Assembly (NCBI GenBank): GCA_039621445.1
Contig: CP154956.1
Coordinates: 42,432,437 to 42,496,436, forward strand
DNA: 64,000 nucleotides
Source: Euglena gracilis
Lineage: Eukaryota; Euglenida; Euglenophyceae; Euglenales
Reading direction: 5' to 3'
Within the stretch, counting starts at the first letter, position 1; each line of letters opens with the position of its first letter. The notes below the pieces were generated by a model, which saw only the letters and a program-made list of their open reading frames with translations, did not search any database and was not told where the DNA came from. The translations under genes were made by a program, and so were the position numbers. Positions 1 through 11,736 of this stretch are shown here, piece by piece.

Positions 1-919
1 CCACAAACACGTCATTTTAACATCATCGGTTTGTGTTTTATTTGCGCAAATGCGCCCATAAACACAATTGTTTTTATTTGCGCAATTGCGCGCATAAACA
101 CACATCAGCTGCGTGACGGCTGCCTCACGTAGTCTGTGTGTGTGGTGGTGTGATCTAATGAGGCCCCGTATGTTCTCACCGGTGGCGGCAGTGTCCAAGC
201 CAGTTCAGCCAGCACGTCAGCACCGTTTCCAGGTGTCGTCACAAGGGGTGTGTGCCTCTCTCCCGTTTGATGCACAACAGCACCAGTCTCACCCCCAGCC
301 CTATTCACGTCACCTGGTAAGCAGCATGCACACCAGACCACTGGGAGTTAATCCCCTCCAATAGAGGGGTGTAACGGTTCTTAAATCGTGTTCTGGGTGT
401 CAGGGTACAGGGTTATAAAAAAAATGGTACATTTGCGCAATTGCGCGCATCCAAAGGAAAAAAGCTTAAGTGCGAATCCGGCCGCCTAAGAGGGTGTTGC
501 TGGGCGATGCTGGGTGATGCTGGCATTTTTTTGTATATTTTGAAGAGCTGAACCCATTTTTGGATAATTTTCTCACAAATCTCCAGTTTTACACCCATTT
601 TGGCCATTATGGACCAGTGTTTGTTAAATTTTGGGGCTATTTGTCACTGATTTGGCAAATATAGGGCTAATTTGGGTCAATCTGAGCATTTTTTATGGTA
701 TTTTGGCCAATTTGCACCCTTTTGGTAATTTTGGGTCATTTCTCACAATCTTTTGTGGATTTTGTTGGCGTTTTTGGATAATTTCTGGATATTTCAAGCC
801 ATTTTAGGTCATTTTGGTTGCTTTTGGGGAGCCAATGGAGGCCTTATGGGGCACTTCCTTTTGATCTTGTCGAGACAATTCAGAAAATCATTGCATCCCT
901 TCACATTTTTCCTGTGAAG

Positions 920-1290
920 GATACCCCCACCTGTGGCCGATTATTTGCCGACCAGGGCCGACCAGGGCCGACCAGGGCCGACCAGAGCACCAAAATGGGA
1001 AGTGACCATAGGTGCCTGCCCATGGGGTCGACCAACCCCCCCCCCCCCCACTCCCATCCTGGTGGTGGGGGGGGGGGGTTACCCCGTCCCATCAGGCCTT
1101 CCCGTATTTCTTGGGGCGCCGATTTTGAGGTCAAAATTTCCTTCGGCGCCGAAGGAATTTTTTTCTTCAGTGGGTGCCATGGTGGATGGGGGGGGGGGGC
1201 GACCCACCCTGCCCCCACCTCCCGGGTGGGGGGGCCAACCCCCACCAGGCCTTCCCGTACATGTTTGGGGTCATCGGCAACACCCCTTCC
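920..1290. repeat. G/C-run dispersed repeat with 10-bp minisatellite
   Basis: It starts with a 10-bp array of unit CCGACCAGGG (948-985), then CATAGGTG, then C/G homopolymers around a GGCGCCGAAGG palindrome, and ends near CAGGCCTTCCCG. The same order recurs at 8515-8810, and the minisatellite and CATAGGTG also at 7410-7560. It lies in the intron just upstream of the kinase exon at 1352. No target duplication was found. Confidence 0.6.
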
Positions 1291-1351
1291 CAGACCAACC
1301 CCACGGGTGGGAATGGATGAAGGTGGGCACAGCAGCCGTCCCGTGCCCCAG

Positions 1352-2051
1352 GGCGGCGGCATCCCGCGGGACAAGCTGACGGGGGCCAACAGCGTGTGGA
1401 GCTACGGCTTCACCACCACCACGGGCACCATGCCTGTCCACCAGGCCAAGATTTCCTTGGCCGAGGAGCACGTGTGGCGTCCCCCTCCCTTCAATTGTTC
1501 TGCCTGATTGGCTGGGTCCCCTTCATGAAAAAGTACTTGAAGTATCCTGGGGCATCCAATTTTCTGACAAGATGCAAAACATTTGTCAGTCCAAAAATTT
1601 GAGAAATGTCCCATTTTTGAAATTTCGTGGTCAAAATCTTTCTTAGTGATTTCATGTGTTCAGTGATTTTATGTTTTTCATTGCTGCCAAGTTTCCAACC
1701 CCTAGGTGTTTTTTAAAGACAAGCATCGTCCTTGGTTTTCCGCAATATGCAAAATCATGCCTTTCTTCACCAATTATCGTTTCTTGGGACATGTTTTGAT
1801 ACCCTTCGTGATGGACCTCTTTGAAGCTTGCATGTAGGTTTCACCCTCGTGGCTCCTTCGTTCTTTCTGCCACGCAGCGCATCAACCAACAGTTCCAGCT
1901 GGCAGGCTGGGGTTTCGGCCTGCCCATGTCCCGGCTGTACGTGCGGCAGCTGGGCGGGGACATCACCCTGTACTCCATGCCTGGGTACGGCACCGCCGTG
2001 TACCTGTGCTTCCCCAACCTCCTCCACCGGATGCACTCCATCTACCTGTAG
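1352..2051 (+). CDS. C-terminal exons of a pyruvate/branched-chain ketoacid dehydrogenase kinase-like protein
   Basis: Two phase-0 exons, 1352-1471 and 1878-2051 (stop TAG 2049-2051), read as the C-terminal part of the GHKL-type ATP-binding domain of mitochondrial protein kinases. Exon 1 holds the G1-box remnant GGGIPRDKL and SYGFTTTT. Exon 2 holds the G2 box GWGFGLPMSRLYVRQLGGDI followed by SMPGYGTAVYL, the diagnostic PDK/BCKDK order. Members phosphorylate the E1 subunit of pyruvate or branched-chain ketoacid dehydrogenase in the mitochondrial matrix and shut it down. Splice signals are canonical (ccccag|GGC, CAC|GTGTGG, cacgcag|CGC). The N-terminal helical domain and the N box must lie left of the window. 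PDK versus BCKDK cannot be decided from this part. The upstream intron carries a G/C-run repeat (about 920-1290). Confidence 0.85.
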
Positions 2052-2385
2052 CGCCCCGCACACCCTTGGCTGTGTGGACCCCAGCACTGACCGTAACAGT
2101 TCTGACTTTTACATTTCGGGCTCCCCTCCCGACCCAAGTCGCCCGGTCCCCCAAAACAAGAGGTGGAATATCTGTGGGAACAAAGACCAATTCTCAAAAA
2201 TTATTTGCTTTGGGAGAGTAGAATGCATATAAGCTGGCTTTGCGGGATACTCCTTGAGGGCACCAGGAGAGGGACCATTCATAGCTGCAAAGTGCGATAT
2301 TTTTTTATTGGGAGATCATCGTCCAAGGGTGGGGGTGAAGGAGTCCCATTGATTACTGGACCGTTTTCCCTGGCTGGGCCCCAGG

Positions 2386-2732
2386 CAGGCAATTGCTTAA
2401 GCACTGACCGACCCCCCCCCCCGGGGGTGGGTGACTGGTTTTTTCAGAGTGACTGACTGGTTTTTGGCCCGGACCCCCCCCCCCGGGGGGTCGGCCAGGA
2501 GTGGGCAAAAGTGGCTTGAGTGACCCTGGCGCCGAAGGCGCCAGAAAATTTTTTTTGGCCTAAAATGACTGGAAAGTGACTGGGAAGTGGCCGTTTTTCT
2601 GAGTGGCCGACCCCCCCCCCCGGGGGGGCAGTGACTGGCTGGTTTTTTGAAAAAGAGTGACTGACTGGTTTTTTATAAAAAAAGTGGAGTGACCCCCCCT
2701 CCCCCCCGCGGGGTCGGTAAAAAAATTGTATG
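2386..2732. mobile_element. hAT-like MITE, family 1 copy A
   Basis: A 347-bp element with ends CAGGCAATTGCTTA (left) and ATTGTATG (right; the reverse complement starts CATACAAT). It is flanked by an exact 8-bp duplication GCCCCAGG at 2378-2385 and 2733-2740. Inside are C/G-run palindromes, repeated GTGACTGACTGGTTTTT and a central GGCGCCGAAGGCGCC palindrome. No coding capacity. The 8-bp duplication and CA-starting ends fit the hAT superfamily. The copy at 13087-13433 has the same length. Confidence 0.85.
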
Positions 2733-2740
2733 GCCCCAGG

Positions 2741-5136
2741 GTCCTCAAAGAATTGCCTTGCTCCAATTCATCTTTCTTTTGCCAACTGGATTTGCCACAT
2801 GACAAAGGCATCCTTTCAAGCAACATACGTATCAATTTTTGGGAGCAAAACATTTGTTTTATACCTGCAGAATGTGCAAAAAGTAAAGGGAATCTCTATT
2901 GAGAATTTCCGCTCTTTAATTCAAAAAGGATTGCATCAAACATTTGAAAGCCAGTGGCTTGGAAACCCTGCAACAAAAAACCCCCATATATGGGACAAAT
3001 TTGTGGCATTTTTGACCATTTGAGGTCCACTTGGTTATTTTGGGCATATTTGCCACCTTTGCGGTATCTTTGGCCATTTGAGGGGCGATTTTAGGCGATT
3101 CCGGGTCATTTTTGGGGCTTTGGGGGTCATGCTGACGTGGTTTTGACGGTTTCGACCCCTCTTTGACAATGACCCCCTCTGTTAACGACCCCCAATTTAC
3201 AACGACCCTGTTAACGACCCTGCATGGATTTTCTGCCAACTCAAAGGGCATAGCGATCCATCGTCATAAAGGGGGTTCCCACCTTTTGTTTATCTCCCAA
3301 ATAACAGGCAGGCCCTCTGCAATGGCAGGGGCCCAAAAATAGAAGGGTCCCTCGAGGACTTTTTCACTGGGAGTGAAGCTGCTACAACTGAAGAAAACCC
3401 ACCCAGAATATTTCAGTTGATATTCACACCAGACATTTGTTTCAGTTTGGTGAGGCAGGGGAGGAGTTTGGTTCTCCCCCCCCAGGGGGTGGGGGTTGGA
3501 CCGAGTGGGCACCCCCCGGAGGGGTATTTTCGCATATTTTCAGCGTGAATTGCATAGAAAGATTTGGTCCCCAAAACTGACCCCCTAAAAGTGGACCCCT
3601 CAAGCCCCCCAGAGGGTGGGTGGGACTGGGTCCTAACCTCTGATTCACGCATGAGTGTATGCGCATATAACATCAATGTCTGGGCATGAACATCAACGTG
3701 TCCAAAAGGGACATGCGTTTTTTTTTCCTGGCCAAGAACCTTCTTAACCGGTTAAAAGCTCGAAAGAGGGCAGAATTTAACGAGGGAGTCCAATTTTTTT
3801 AATGTTTGGCATGGATGGATGATACTCCAAGGCTGCTGGAAATTAGGGATTCCCACAAATTCATGCCACGAATAATCACGACTAATCACGGACCAACACG
3901 AATTTGAGGATTTTTTCACAATCACAAATAGTCACAAATAATCACGAATCACCACAAACAGCCAGGAATATTTATGAATGATATTTTCTCCTTTTTATGG
4001 ATGTGTCCTTCTGAAAAATGGCTTTTTTGGATTAATTTCCCTCGAAGGGGAAAACAACCTTGAACAAGGGTGATAATTACTCAGTTGTGCATATTTTTAT
4101 CTCTCGTTGCTGGACCATTATTGGTCATTTCAGCCCACACTCCAGAATATTGCACTGTGGGGGGATGATAAGTGCTGGCAAAAGGTCAAGGTGATCGGGA
4201 CGAACTGCGAGCTGGTGAAATCTAGCCTCCTGAAAAGTCCGCAATAAGGCGGGCCACGAGCACATCTTTGAATGAATGGGCACCCAGGAGGTACAATAAA
4301 AAATGTATCTGTCCAAAGTTTGGCCAAAATCCAGCTTGCACCTGTCCTCCAAATCCAAAGATTATTCATCTGGAATAAAGCAGGGGAAGAGATGGGGCGA
4401 TGACTTCGACAATGATGATGGACAGAGTGGAGGGCAGAGTTTGGAGAGAGAAGTTTGTGGGAATATTGTAGAAATCGACATATCCCCGGTGGCAACCTTT
4501 TTCCGCCGAGGTATTTTGAATTTCCCTTGTTTTTCTGGCAAATTTTGGATTGATTGTGCGAGGGAGGATTTTTCATTTTTCCTTTGCGGCCGCCCTGGTG
4601 GACACCAATTAATGCTTGACATCCACCCCTCAGATTATTATGTGATTTTGTCACTTTATGTCTGTTTGAATGCCGCCCATCGCCATCAGTCCCAGGGATC
4701 CCACCAGCAGCCATTCTGATCCTTGCATGACCATGGTGATGGTTTGCCCCTAAAAAAAACCTCACACACACGCGCGCGCGCGCGTCTGTCAAGCGTTTGG
4801 AATTTGGTTTGCATTCCATTATGGATTCAGGAGAATTGACATTTCGTACCACACAACATTTAGCACTGGCTTGATCCAGTTGTGACGGTCATCCCCCAGC
4901 CTCCTATTGGCCAGATCCCTGATGCACAAAACGAGCAATGCTTTTGTTGTCAAACCATTTTCCAAGCTATCACCATTGGCGTTGGAAAAACCTGGAATGG
5001 GGCTGTCTGAGGGACTGGGGGCGGAAATGGGTTCAGAATCGTTTGGTGGAAGGGATCGGCAAAGCTTCAATCGGAAAAGAGCCAACGTGTTCCCCCAACA
5101 TCGGCAAGCAGGGACCCAGCCGCCATGCTGACCCAG
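2741..5136. other. Intergenic, no supported gene
   Basis: Between the PDK-like gene and the next coding-like exon I see no recognisable protein. The stretch contains drifting T-rich text (2960-3130), a G/C-run repeat at 3460-3640 and a short CG/CA run at about 4765-4787. Open frames on both strands around 4130-4850 have no recognisable motif. Confidence 0.5.
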
Positions 5137-5919
5137 AGCGCTTCAAAGTGAGCATTGACAGCGGCAGCGTGGAGAGCGATGATGGTGGTCGATCCCGAAA
5201 ATCTAAGGTCGTTGTGCGCCGTGTATTCCGAACATTGTTTGTTGTTTTCATCCCGAAAATCTAAGGTCGTTGTGCGCCGTGTATTCTGAAAGTTGTGTGT
5301 TATGTTTGAATCCCCCCCCCGTTTTGCTTGTAGAACCGCCTGTGCTGTGTTGTGTTAATGGAATCTGAGTCGAGCAGGGATCGCAAAAGGGAGTGCTGCA
5401 CCCTCCGTGGGTGATGCCTCCAAATGCCGTCTCTCCACAGAGGCTGTGCAAGGTGGTGGTGCCTATTCGCACGGCATGGGCGCCTCCTACCCAGCCTCGG
5501 TTCAAACGAGGAGGACATTTTGGTTGCGGTTTTTGACTGTTTCTACATTACAATTCTGACCCCGGGGTACAGTCATACATACATACAGTCATTAAGTGAC
5601 CAAGTGACCGGGTGCCGAAGGTGGCCATTTTCTTCGCGTTTATGGTCAATTTCAGGGTGAATTTTTCAGGGGGAATTTGGCGAAAAGTGCCTGGGCACTC
5701 GGCCAAGGCAATTTCAGCACCAATGGCGCCGGAAGCCCAGAAACGCCCGTTTGGGGGCTTCTTTTGGACCATTTCACTTCTTCCCACCACCACTACAGGC
5801 AATGAACAACCCCCTGCCTGACGCAGTGAACCCTGAATCTAATCCGACAAGTAAGACCCATTACCATCACCACTCCCTGAAATCACACATGCACACGCGT
5901 GCACGCACGCACGCACACG

Positions 5920-6007
<88 letters not shown>

Positions 6008-6204
6008 TACATCCACACATGCAGATACTCATATGCACGTGGCATATGTGGCGCCACGAGAGCCGCTCCCGAGGCTGCCCGCCCGAACCCCGTGCCACCT
6101 GTCCCCCTCTCCCCCTGTGGGCCCTCGTGGTCAGGGCAGAACGGGAACCAGCCGAACAGCCACCACCCCAGCAACCAGTCGACCACCCCCCCAGCCCCTG
6201 CATG
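5137..6204 (+). CDS. Possible 5' exons (low complexity) of the downstream signalling gene
   Basis: Three short stretches look like linked exons. 5137-5207 encodes [19 protein letters not shown]. 5799-5850 encodes [15 protein letters not shown] and has a strong donor A|GTAAGA. 6135-6204 encodes [19 protein letters not shown] and ends TG|GTGGGT. Their phases join (0 then 1), and acceptors are canonical (cccag, actacag, ggtcag). The product is Ser/Asn/Pro-rich and disordered, with no family match that I recognise. Assignment to the cyclase-kinase gene rests only on strand, order and phase. It could equally be a separate small gene. Confidence 0.4.
5192..5307. repeat. 58-bp tandem duplication spanning a splice donor
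   Basis: Two adjacent copies with 58-bp period (5192-5249 and 5250-5307) both begin ATCCCGAAAATCTAAGGTCG. The predicted 5' splice site AAG|GTCGTT of the 5137-5207 exon is therefore present twice. Reading on into the second copy meets a stop. Confidence 0.8.
5887..6008. repeat. CA / GCAC microsatellite
   Basis: A compound array of (CA)n flanked by (GCAC)n blocks lies in the putative intron between 5850 and 6135. Arrays of the same type recur in later introns. Confidence 0.9.
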
Positions 6205-7423
6205 GTGGGTGGGGCAAGGGTGGATATTGGTTATCGGCCCACGTTGGGTTTATCGATAATCTTGAATTTATCGGGTCCCATAAAAATATCGTAAAATATC
6301 AGCTTTATCGGGGGGGGGGGGGGCGTAAAAAAACTTGTCAGTGTATTTTTTTGAGAGGCAAATTCCAAATTTAGTGTGCATATTCTTAATTTTGAGAAGC
6401 AAATTCTTAATTTCATGTGTAAATTCCAAATTCTGAGTTGCAAATGGCTAGTTTTCGAGGTAAAATACCAAAATTTGAGTGGCGAACCAATTTTGTGTGC
6501 AAATGCCTAATTTTGAGTGACAAATTCCTAATTAATGAAACGCTTCCTAATTTTGAGTGGCAAATGCTAAATTTGGGGGCAATGACCTAAATTTGAATGT
6601 AGAATCCTGTTTTCGGGTGGAAAATGTCCAATTTTGGGTGGCATAAATGGCAAATGCGTATTTTGGGGTGAAAATTGCTCAGTTTCAGCAGCTAATTTCC
6701 AGTTTGGTGTGCAAATGTTTTATGCTGGGCACCAAAATTTATTTTCGGACGTTCATTTTGGGTTATCTTTCAAATTTTGCAATAGGGGCTGCTTTGGGCA
6801 ATTTTGGTCACTTGAAACCATTTCACACAAAATTTAAGCCTTTTTTGTCCATTATTATCCATTTTTTTTTTCTAAAGTAAATTTTGCCAGTTCGTTGGAA
6901 ATGAGACACCAGTTGTGCAATTTTTGGTCATTCAAAATTTTTTTTAGATGTAAATCCTTCACGATGACCATAGAAGGACCAAAAATATACGAAAATGGTC
7001 AGAATTAGTCAAGAAAAGAAATGTCAAAGTTTGCAACACTGACAAAAATTGGCGAAAAAATGACTTCAAATGGGCAAAAATGCAGCCTCCAACAACGATG
7101 ATCTTGACCTTGAAGGGGGGTTGACGGAAAAAAATTTTCTGCATTGGAAGGATGTGGTTCGGGTCATTTTCCTATGGGCCACACGGCTGGCCGACGGCCG
7201 ATGGCGTGTCCCCAAGTTTCTGGGATCAAGATTCCTGCACCTTGGTGGTGGGTAGAGGTTCGAGGGGAGGCACAGAATGTGAACTTGGGTATTTTCTCAT
7301 CTCCATATCGAATTTATCAGATTTATCGAGGATATGGGGGGTCAATGTAGCGGGTTTTATAGAGACCCCCCCCCCCAAACCCAATATCAATATCCATCCT
7401 TGGGTGGGGGTCAGGCACCTATG

Positions 7424-7558
7424 CCGACCGCAGCCGACCGCAGCCGACCGCAGCCGACCGCAGCCGACCGCGGCCGACCGCGGGTTTCAGGACTGTCATA
7501 GGTGGGGTGCCGACCGCAGCGGACCGCAGCCGACCGCAGCCGACCGCAGCCGACCGCG
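7424..7558. repeat. 10-bp minisatellite (CCGACCGCAG)n, two blocks
   Basis: Blocks at 7424-7483 and 7510-7558 are separated by GTCATAGGTG. The left edge CACCTATG and the right CATAGGTG are reverse complements, so the first block sits in a small hairpin. The same unit recurs at 8542-8609, and a related unit (CCGACCAGGG) at 948-985. Confidence 0.85.
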
Positions 7559-7629
7559 CAACTTTTTTTCTAATTGATGTCAATTTTTCAGTGAGAATGA
7601 GGAATTAGGCTCATTTTTATCCCAGATGT

Positions 7630-8480
7630 TGAGATTTTTCTGGCTCATCTGGCTCATGTTGTCACCTTTGGCCACTTTTGGCCATTTTTGGTCGCTTTTG
7701 TCCCCTTTTGGCCCATTTGTCACCGTAATTCACCCATTTTGACCTATTTTGACATTTTTTGGGCCACTTTTTGCCCACTTCTGGTAATTTTGGGCCATTT
7801 TGGCCTGCTCTTGGGCCATTTTGAGCCATTTTGGGCCATTTTTGACCATTTAAAGTCATTTTCGACCTTTTCTTTTGTTGTTTTGCCCATTTTTTGGTCT
7901 CTTTTTGGTCCAATTAAACATTTTGAGCATTTTGCGCCAGTTTGTTGCCAAAAGTGAACAAAAGCTGCTAAAATGACCCAAATTGGCCAAAAGCAGGGTC
8001 ATTTTGGGCCATTTTTGGCTTTTTTTGGACCACTTTGGGCATTTTTTTTGTTATTTTTGCCTGCTTTTGGAGCTTTTGGCCATTTTAACCATTTTTTGCC
8101 ACTTTTAGGCCATTTTTAGGTCACGTTTGACTGCTCTTCATGTCAAAAGCAACAAAAAGACGTTTAAAGTGGCCTGAAAGTGGCCAGAAGTGGGTAAAAA
8201 TGGCCAACAGCAGAGAAAAGTGGTCAAAAGTGGGTTAAAGAGGCCAAAAGTGGTCAAAAGAGGTCAAAGCAAAGCAAAAGCTGGCCAAAAGCAGCCAAAG
8301 CCCAACAAAAAGTGGGCAAAAGCAACAAAAGTGACCAAAAGAAAGCAAACGGCAAGAAATAATGGGCAAAGGCAGCAAAAATCGACCAAAAGTCGGCAAC
8401 AGTGGCCAAAAGCAGTCCAAAAGCATCAAAAACTGGCCAAAAGCAGCGAAAAGTGGACAAAAGTTGGCAACAGTGGATTG
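7630..8480. repeat. Long imperfect inverted simple-sequence repeat (GGCCATTTTTGG word)
   Basis: The left arm (about 7640-7960) is built from TTTTGGCCATTTTTGG-like words. The right arm (about 8100-8480) is built from the complement, CCAAAAGTGGCCAAAAGC. The whole could fold into one long hairpin. Open frames in it are biased artefacts (KWAKQQKK-type). Related AAAAGTGGCC text flanks the element at 46722-47300. Confidence 0.7.
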
Positions 8481-8514
8481 TGTGATTGTGATATATGCTC
8501 ATTTTTTGTTGGCC

Positions 8515-8810
8515 TGCCCCCCACCTACAGCCAACTACTTTGCCGACCGCAGCCGACTGCAGCCGACCGCAGCCGACCGCAGCCGACCGCGGCCGACCGC
8601 AGCCGACCACGGGCTAAGATTTGGAATCTGTCATAGGTGCTTGGTGGGGGTCGACCCCCCACCACCTCTTCCCGTTTTTCTGGTGGCACCAGTTTTTGGA
8701 CCAAAAAATTTTTTCCCGGCGCCCGGTGGCGATTTTGGACCCATTTTGGGACCCATATAGGACGTCCCCCCCAAAAAACACCCAAACCCCCCCCTGGCCT
8801 TCCCGTTCTG
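8515..8810. repeat. G/C-run dispersed repeat, second copy
   Basis: It contains the (CCGACCGCAG)n array 8542-8609, GTCATAGGTGC, a GGGTCGACCCCCC palindrome and an end CTGGCCTTCCCG. This is the same order of parts as at 920-1290. It abuts the putative membrane exon. Confidence 0.6.
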
Positions 8811-8911
8811 CCCTGCTCGTGGCGGCCCACTTTGTGGTGCTCACCCTCTGCGCCAGCGGGCCGTTCTGGCTGCCGGGCGTGGTGGCGGTGGCGGCGGTCA
8901 CGGCCCTGTCT
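8802..8911 (+). CDS. Possible membrane-spanning exon of the cyclase-kinase gene
   Basis: The frame starting TCC CGT TCT GCC CTG encodes a hydrophobic stretch, ALLVAAHFVVLTLCASGPFW then LPGVVAVAAVTALSG. It could form one or two membrane helices and is much more GC-rich than its surroundings. Many class III cyclases and receptor-type signalling proteins carry membrane segments before the catalytic domain. A clear AG acceptor was not found, because the exon directly follows the right end of a G/C-run repeat. Membership in the downstream gene is inferred from order only. Confidence 0.4.
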
Positions 8912-10017
8912 GGGCGTTGGGGCCTACCTGGCTGGGTCTGCTCTGGCACTGAAAGCCCAGGGCTGTGGGCAGTGCTCCGTGGGAGGCATGCCCTGCAGTC
9001 TCACCAAGCCGGCGGGTTGATCTTTGCACTTTGACGGTGCGGGTTGGGGGAAACTTCATTGGGTCCAGTTTTGGGAGACATCCTATCCCATGCCAAAAGA
9101 TCCACAGCTCCAGATGTACATTTGAGGGTATGGGTTTACGTATTTGCTGCTTTTGTTTTGTGTTGCGGAGTTTGTTGATTGCCCAGCCCCTCTGTGTGTC
9201 TTTTTGGATTGTCTTTGAGCTGCGATTCGGACCGTCATCAGCTGCCAGCGACAGTCCCACTGCCCAACCTTCCATTTCTTCCTCCTCCGGCCCCTGTGGG
9301 CCGCAGTCCAACACCCAGGGCTTTGACCACCAACGGTCCATACGTTGGTGCCATCGCTGCCAGGGTTCAAATCGGCAAACGCACGGACAACAATGCATTT
9401 TATTTCCAAGTGCCCAAGGGATTGTGTCCTGGAACGGAGCCTGAGGCGTTGGAGTCAGTGTCTGTCCGGGGGCTGCCCTCTCTGCACCTCTTTCAGTTTC
9501 CGCAACCTTTGCTGTGATTTGACCGTTTCTGTTTTTGACACCTTTGGCTGACTCCTGAATCCCTGTTGCCCGAGCTTACACTTCCAACTGTGTGTGCGCT
9601 TACAACGGACCCGTCAGCAGATCGGGGAGAGGTCCTGCCTGCACTTCCAGTGGCTGGCCGACCTGGACCGCTCGGAGGCCGTCTCCGTTTCCTGGGCCTG
9701 TCCCGCCCTAGCGGAGTGTGCCCCCTTTCCCCAGCCCCGGGCGGGAAACACGGCACACATTGTTTCTTTTCGCTGGGGTTCTGCCGTTGTGTTGGCTGCG
9801 GCATCGCCCCCCGGTAGGAAACCGTGGGAGGTGGAATCATGCGAGGTGGCACTGCAGCCAGCCGCAGCCGCCAACACGGGTCAAATTTGGCGCACCATTG
9901 CTGGCAACGCCGCAGCGTTGCCAGCGTTGTCACCGTTGCGGCGCCGCCAGCCACATCGCCACCCCCCCGGTAACCCACCCGTCGCCCCCCCCCCCGCCGT
10001 GTGCCACCGCCCCGCAG

Positions 10018-11688
10018 GAGCGGCACCGCGGAGCTCGCCCGCCTGGAGGCCGCCCTCACCCAGCTGGGCTCCGCCGTGCGACCGGCCGGCCTGCGGGCCA
10101 CGTCCTTCCTGCCCAGGGCCCCATGGCCGGTGCCGAGGCTTCAATTGAGCGGGTCCGTTTCCGCGCAGGGCTCGCCGGTCCCTGCGGGCGCCCAACCTGC
10201 CGTACGACGACGGCGGCGACCTGGCGGGGCACGGCAGCGGCACCCACCACCGCGTCGGGACGCTGCTGCTCGTCCAGTGCCACGCACAGCCCTCCCCGCA
10301 CGAGCCTGACTTTGAGAAAACGGAACAGCAAAGTGCACCGAACGCTTGCCACTGGGCCAGGGCGATGGGTGGCCCCACAGAAGCCCCCCAGAGGCCGGGG
10401 AGGCCTGGCCCCCCGACGCCATCATGGCCCTCGAGGCCACACCAGACTGGTACAGCGGCTTCGTGGACCTGCTGCAGGAGCTGGTGGAGCGCTTCGGCGG
10501 GGTGGTCGTGACCATCAACGGGGGGCAGGCGTGCTGCCCTGGCCCCCCCTGCAACGTTGCTGTGGTGCAAGTTTCCATTTCAAGAAAATAATTGTACTTT
10601 TTTGGTCACCAGGCTTGTGCTTAGTCGGGTGCCCACCCCACGGGGGGTGCTAGGGGCAGGCACCCCATAGCACCCGATCCGACCCCCCCCCCAGGGGGGA
10701 GGGTAGGGTTTTGGGGGGGGGTGCCTGCCCCTAGCAGGCACCCCCTCCGACCCTGGCGCCGAAGGCGCTGGGGGCCCGGAAAAGGCCATTTTCAATGAAA
10801 TTTTTCTGGGTCCCCCAGACCCCTGCGCCCCGGGGGGGGGGTGCCTGGTAGGGGCAGGCACCCTATAGAACCCACCCACCCCCCTCCCACCTCGGTTCGT
10901 AAGCACAAGCATGTTGGTGACTATTTCTGGAAATTTGAACATTTCACAGGCTAAATCATGTATCTGCCAGTCCACTAGGTACAGAATGGAGGGGGGTGGA
11001 GAGTCCCGGAGGACAGGTTTTGTTTTTGCCGCAGATGGTTGCCTGCTGGAATTGTTTTGCGCCGCACCCGGAGCCCCAGGTGTCCGCGGCACGCTGCGCC
11101 CTTGCCATCCATGCTGAGCTGCAGGATTTTCCTTTCCTCTTCCAGGGGTCGCGGTGTGTGTGTATGGGTGTGTGTGTGCGCGCGCACCTGTGCGTGTGTG
11201 TGTGTGCGTGCGTGTGCGCGCCCATGCGTTTGTGCATGTGTGCACACAGTGGGGACGCAACCGCTTTTTTTTGTGTGTTTTTCGATTTTGAAGGAAAATT
11301 GTGTTTTTGGGGTTTTTTTGTGTGGTTTTTTCCCTGGCGGTTTTCGGACTTTTTATTTGATATGAAAAATTCTTGATTTTGGCCCCGATATTCCCTCGAG
11401 ACCCAAAATTTTGTCAGTTTTTGTCACTCATGGATCACCAAAATGCCAATTTTTTCTGCAAAATTTTCCCTGGTGGAGCTGAGATTTTTTGAGTCCTCTC
11501 CAGCAGAAAGTGTACATCCTGGAGGAGCTCCTAAAGGATTTTACATGCACCTTGTGTTTTTTTGTGTTTATTCCTTAGTCATCCATCCTAGGGAAGTGCC
11601 TCATCTACCCATCTCTCCTGGGGGACAGACAGAAATACCCACCTGTGCTCGCTCACACACATGCACGCGCGCGTGCACACACACACAC

Positions 11689-11736
<48 letters not shown>

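Larger units (their letters stand above)
6205..8801. other. Gene-poor stretch: T-rich drifting text and simple arrays
   Basis: No recognisable exon. 6360-6800 repeats variants of 'caaatnnctaattttgag' with no fixed period. A 10-bp minisatellite and a large inverted simple-sequence region follow and are listed separately. It is probably one long intron or intergenic DNA. Confidence 0.5.

Noticed and set aside
4130-4852. 240-residue minus-strand open frame
   Set aside because: Basic and low in any conserved pattern, overlapping an equally open + strand frame; no homology recognised.
8190-8636. Lys/Gln-rich frame resembling a nucleic-acid-binding protein
   Set aside because: A direct consequence of CCAAAAGTGGCC word repeats in the right hairpin arm.
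9179-9551. Frame with TTNGPYVGAIAARVQIGKRT as a possible exon
   Set aside because: Composition is like intron DNA, the acceptor is weak and phases do not connect; no motif recognised.
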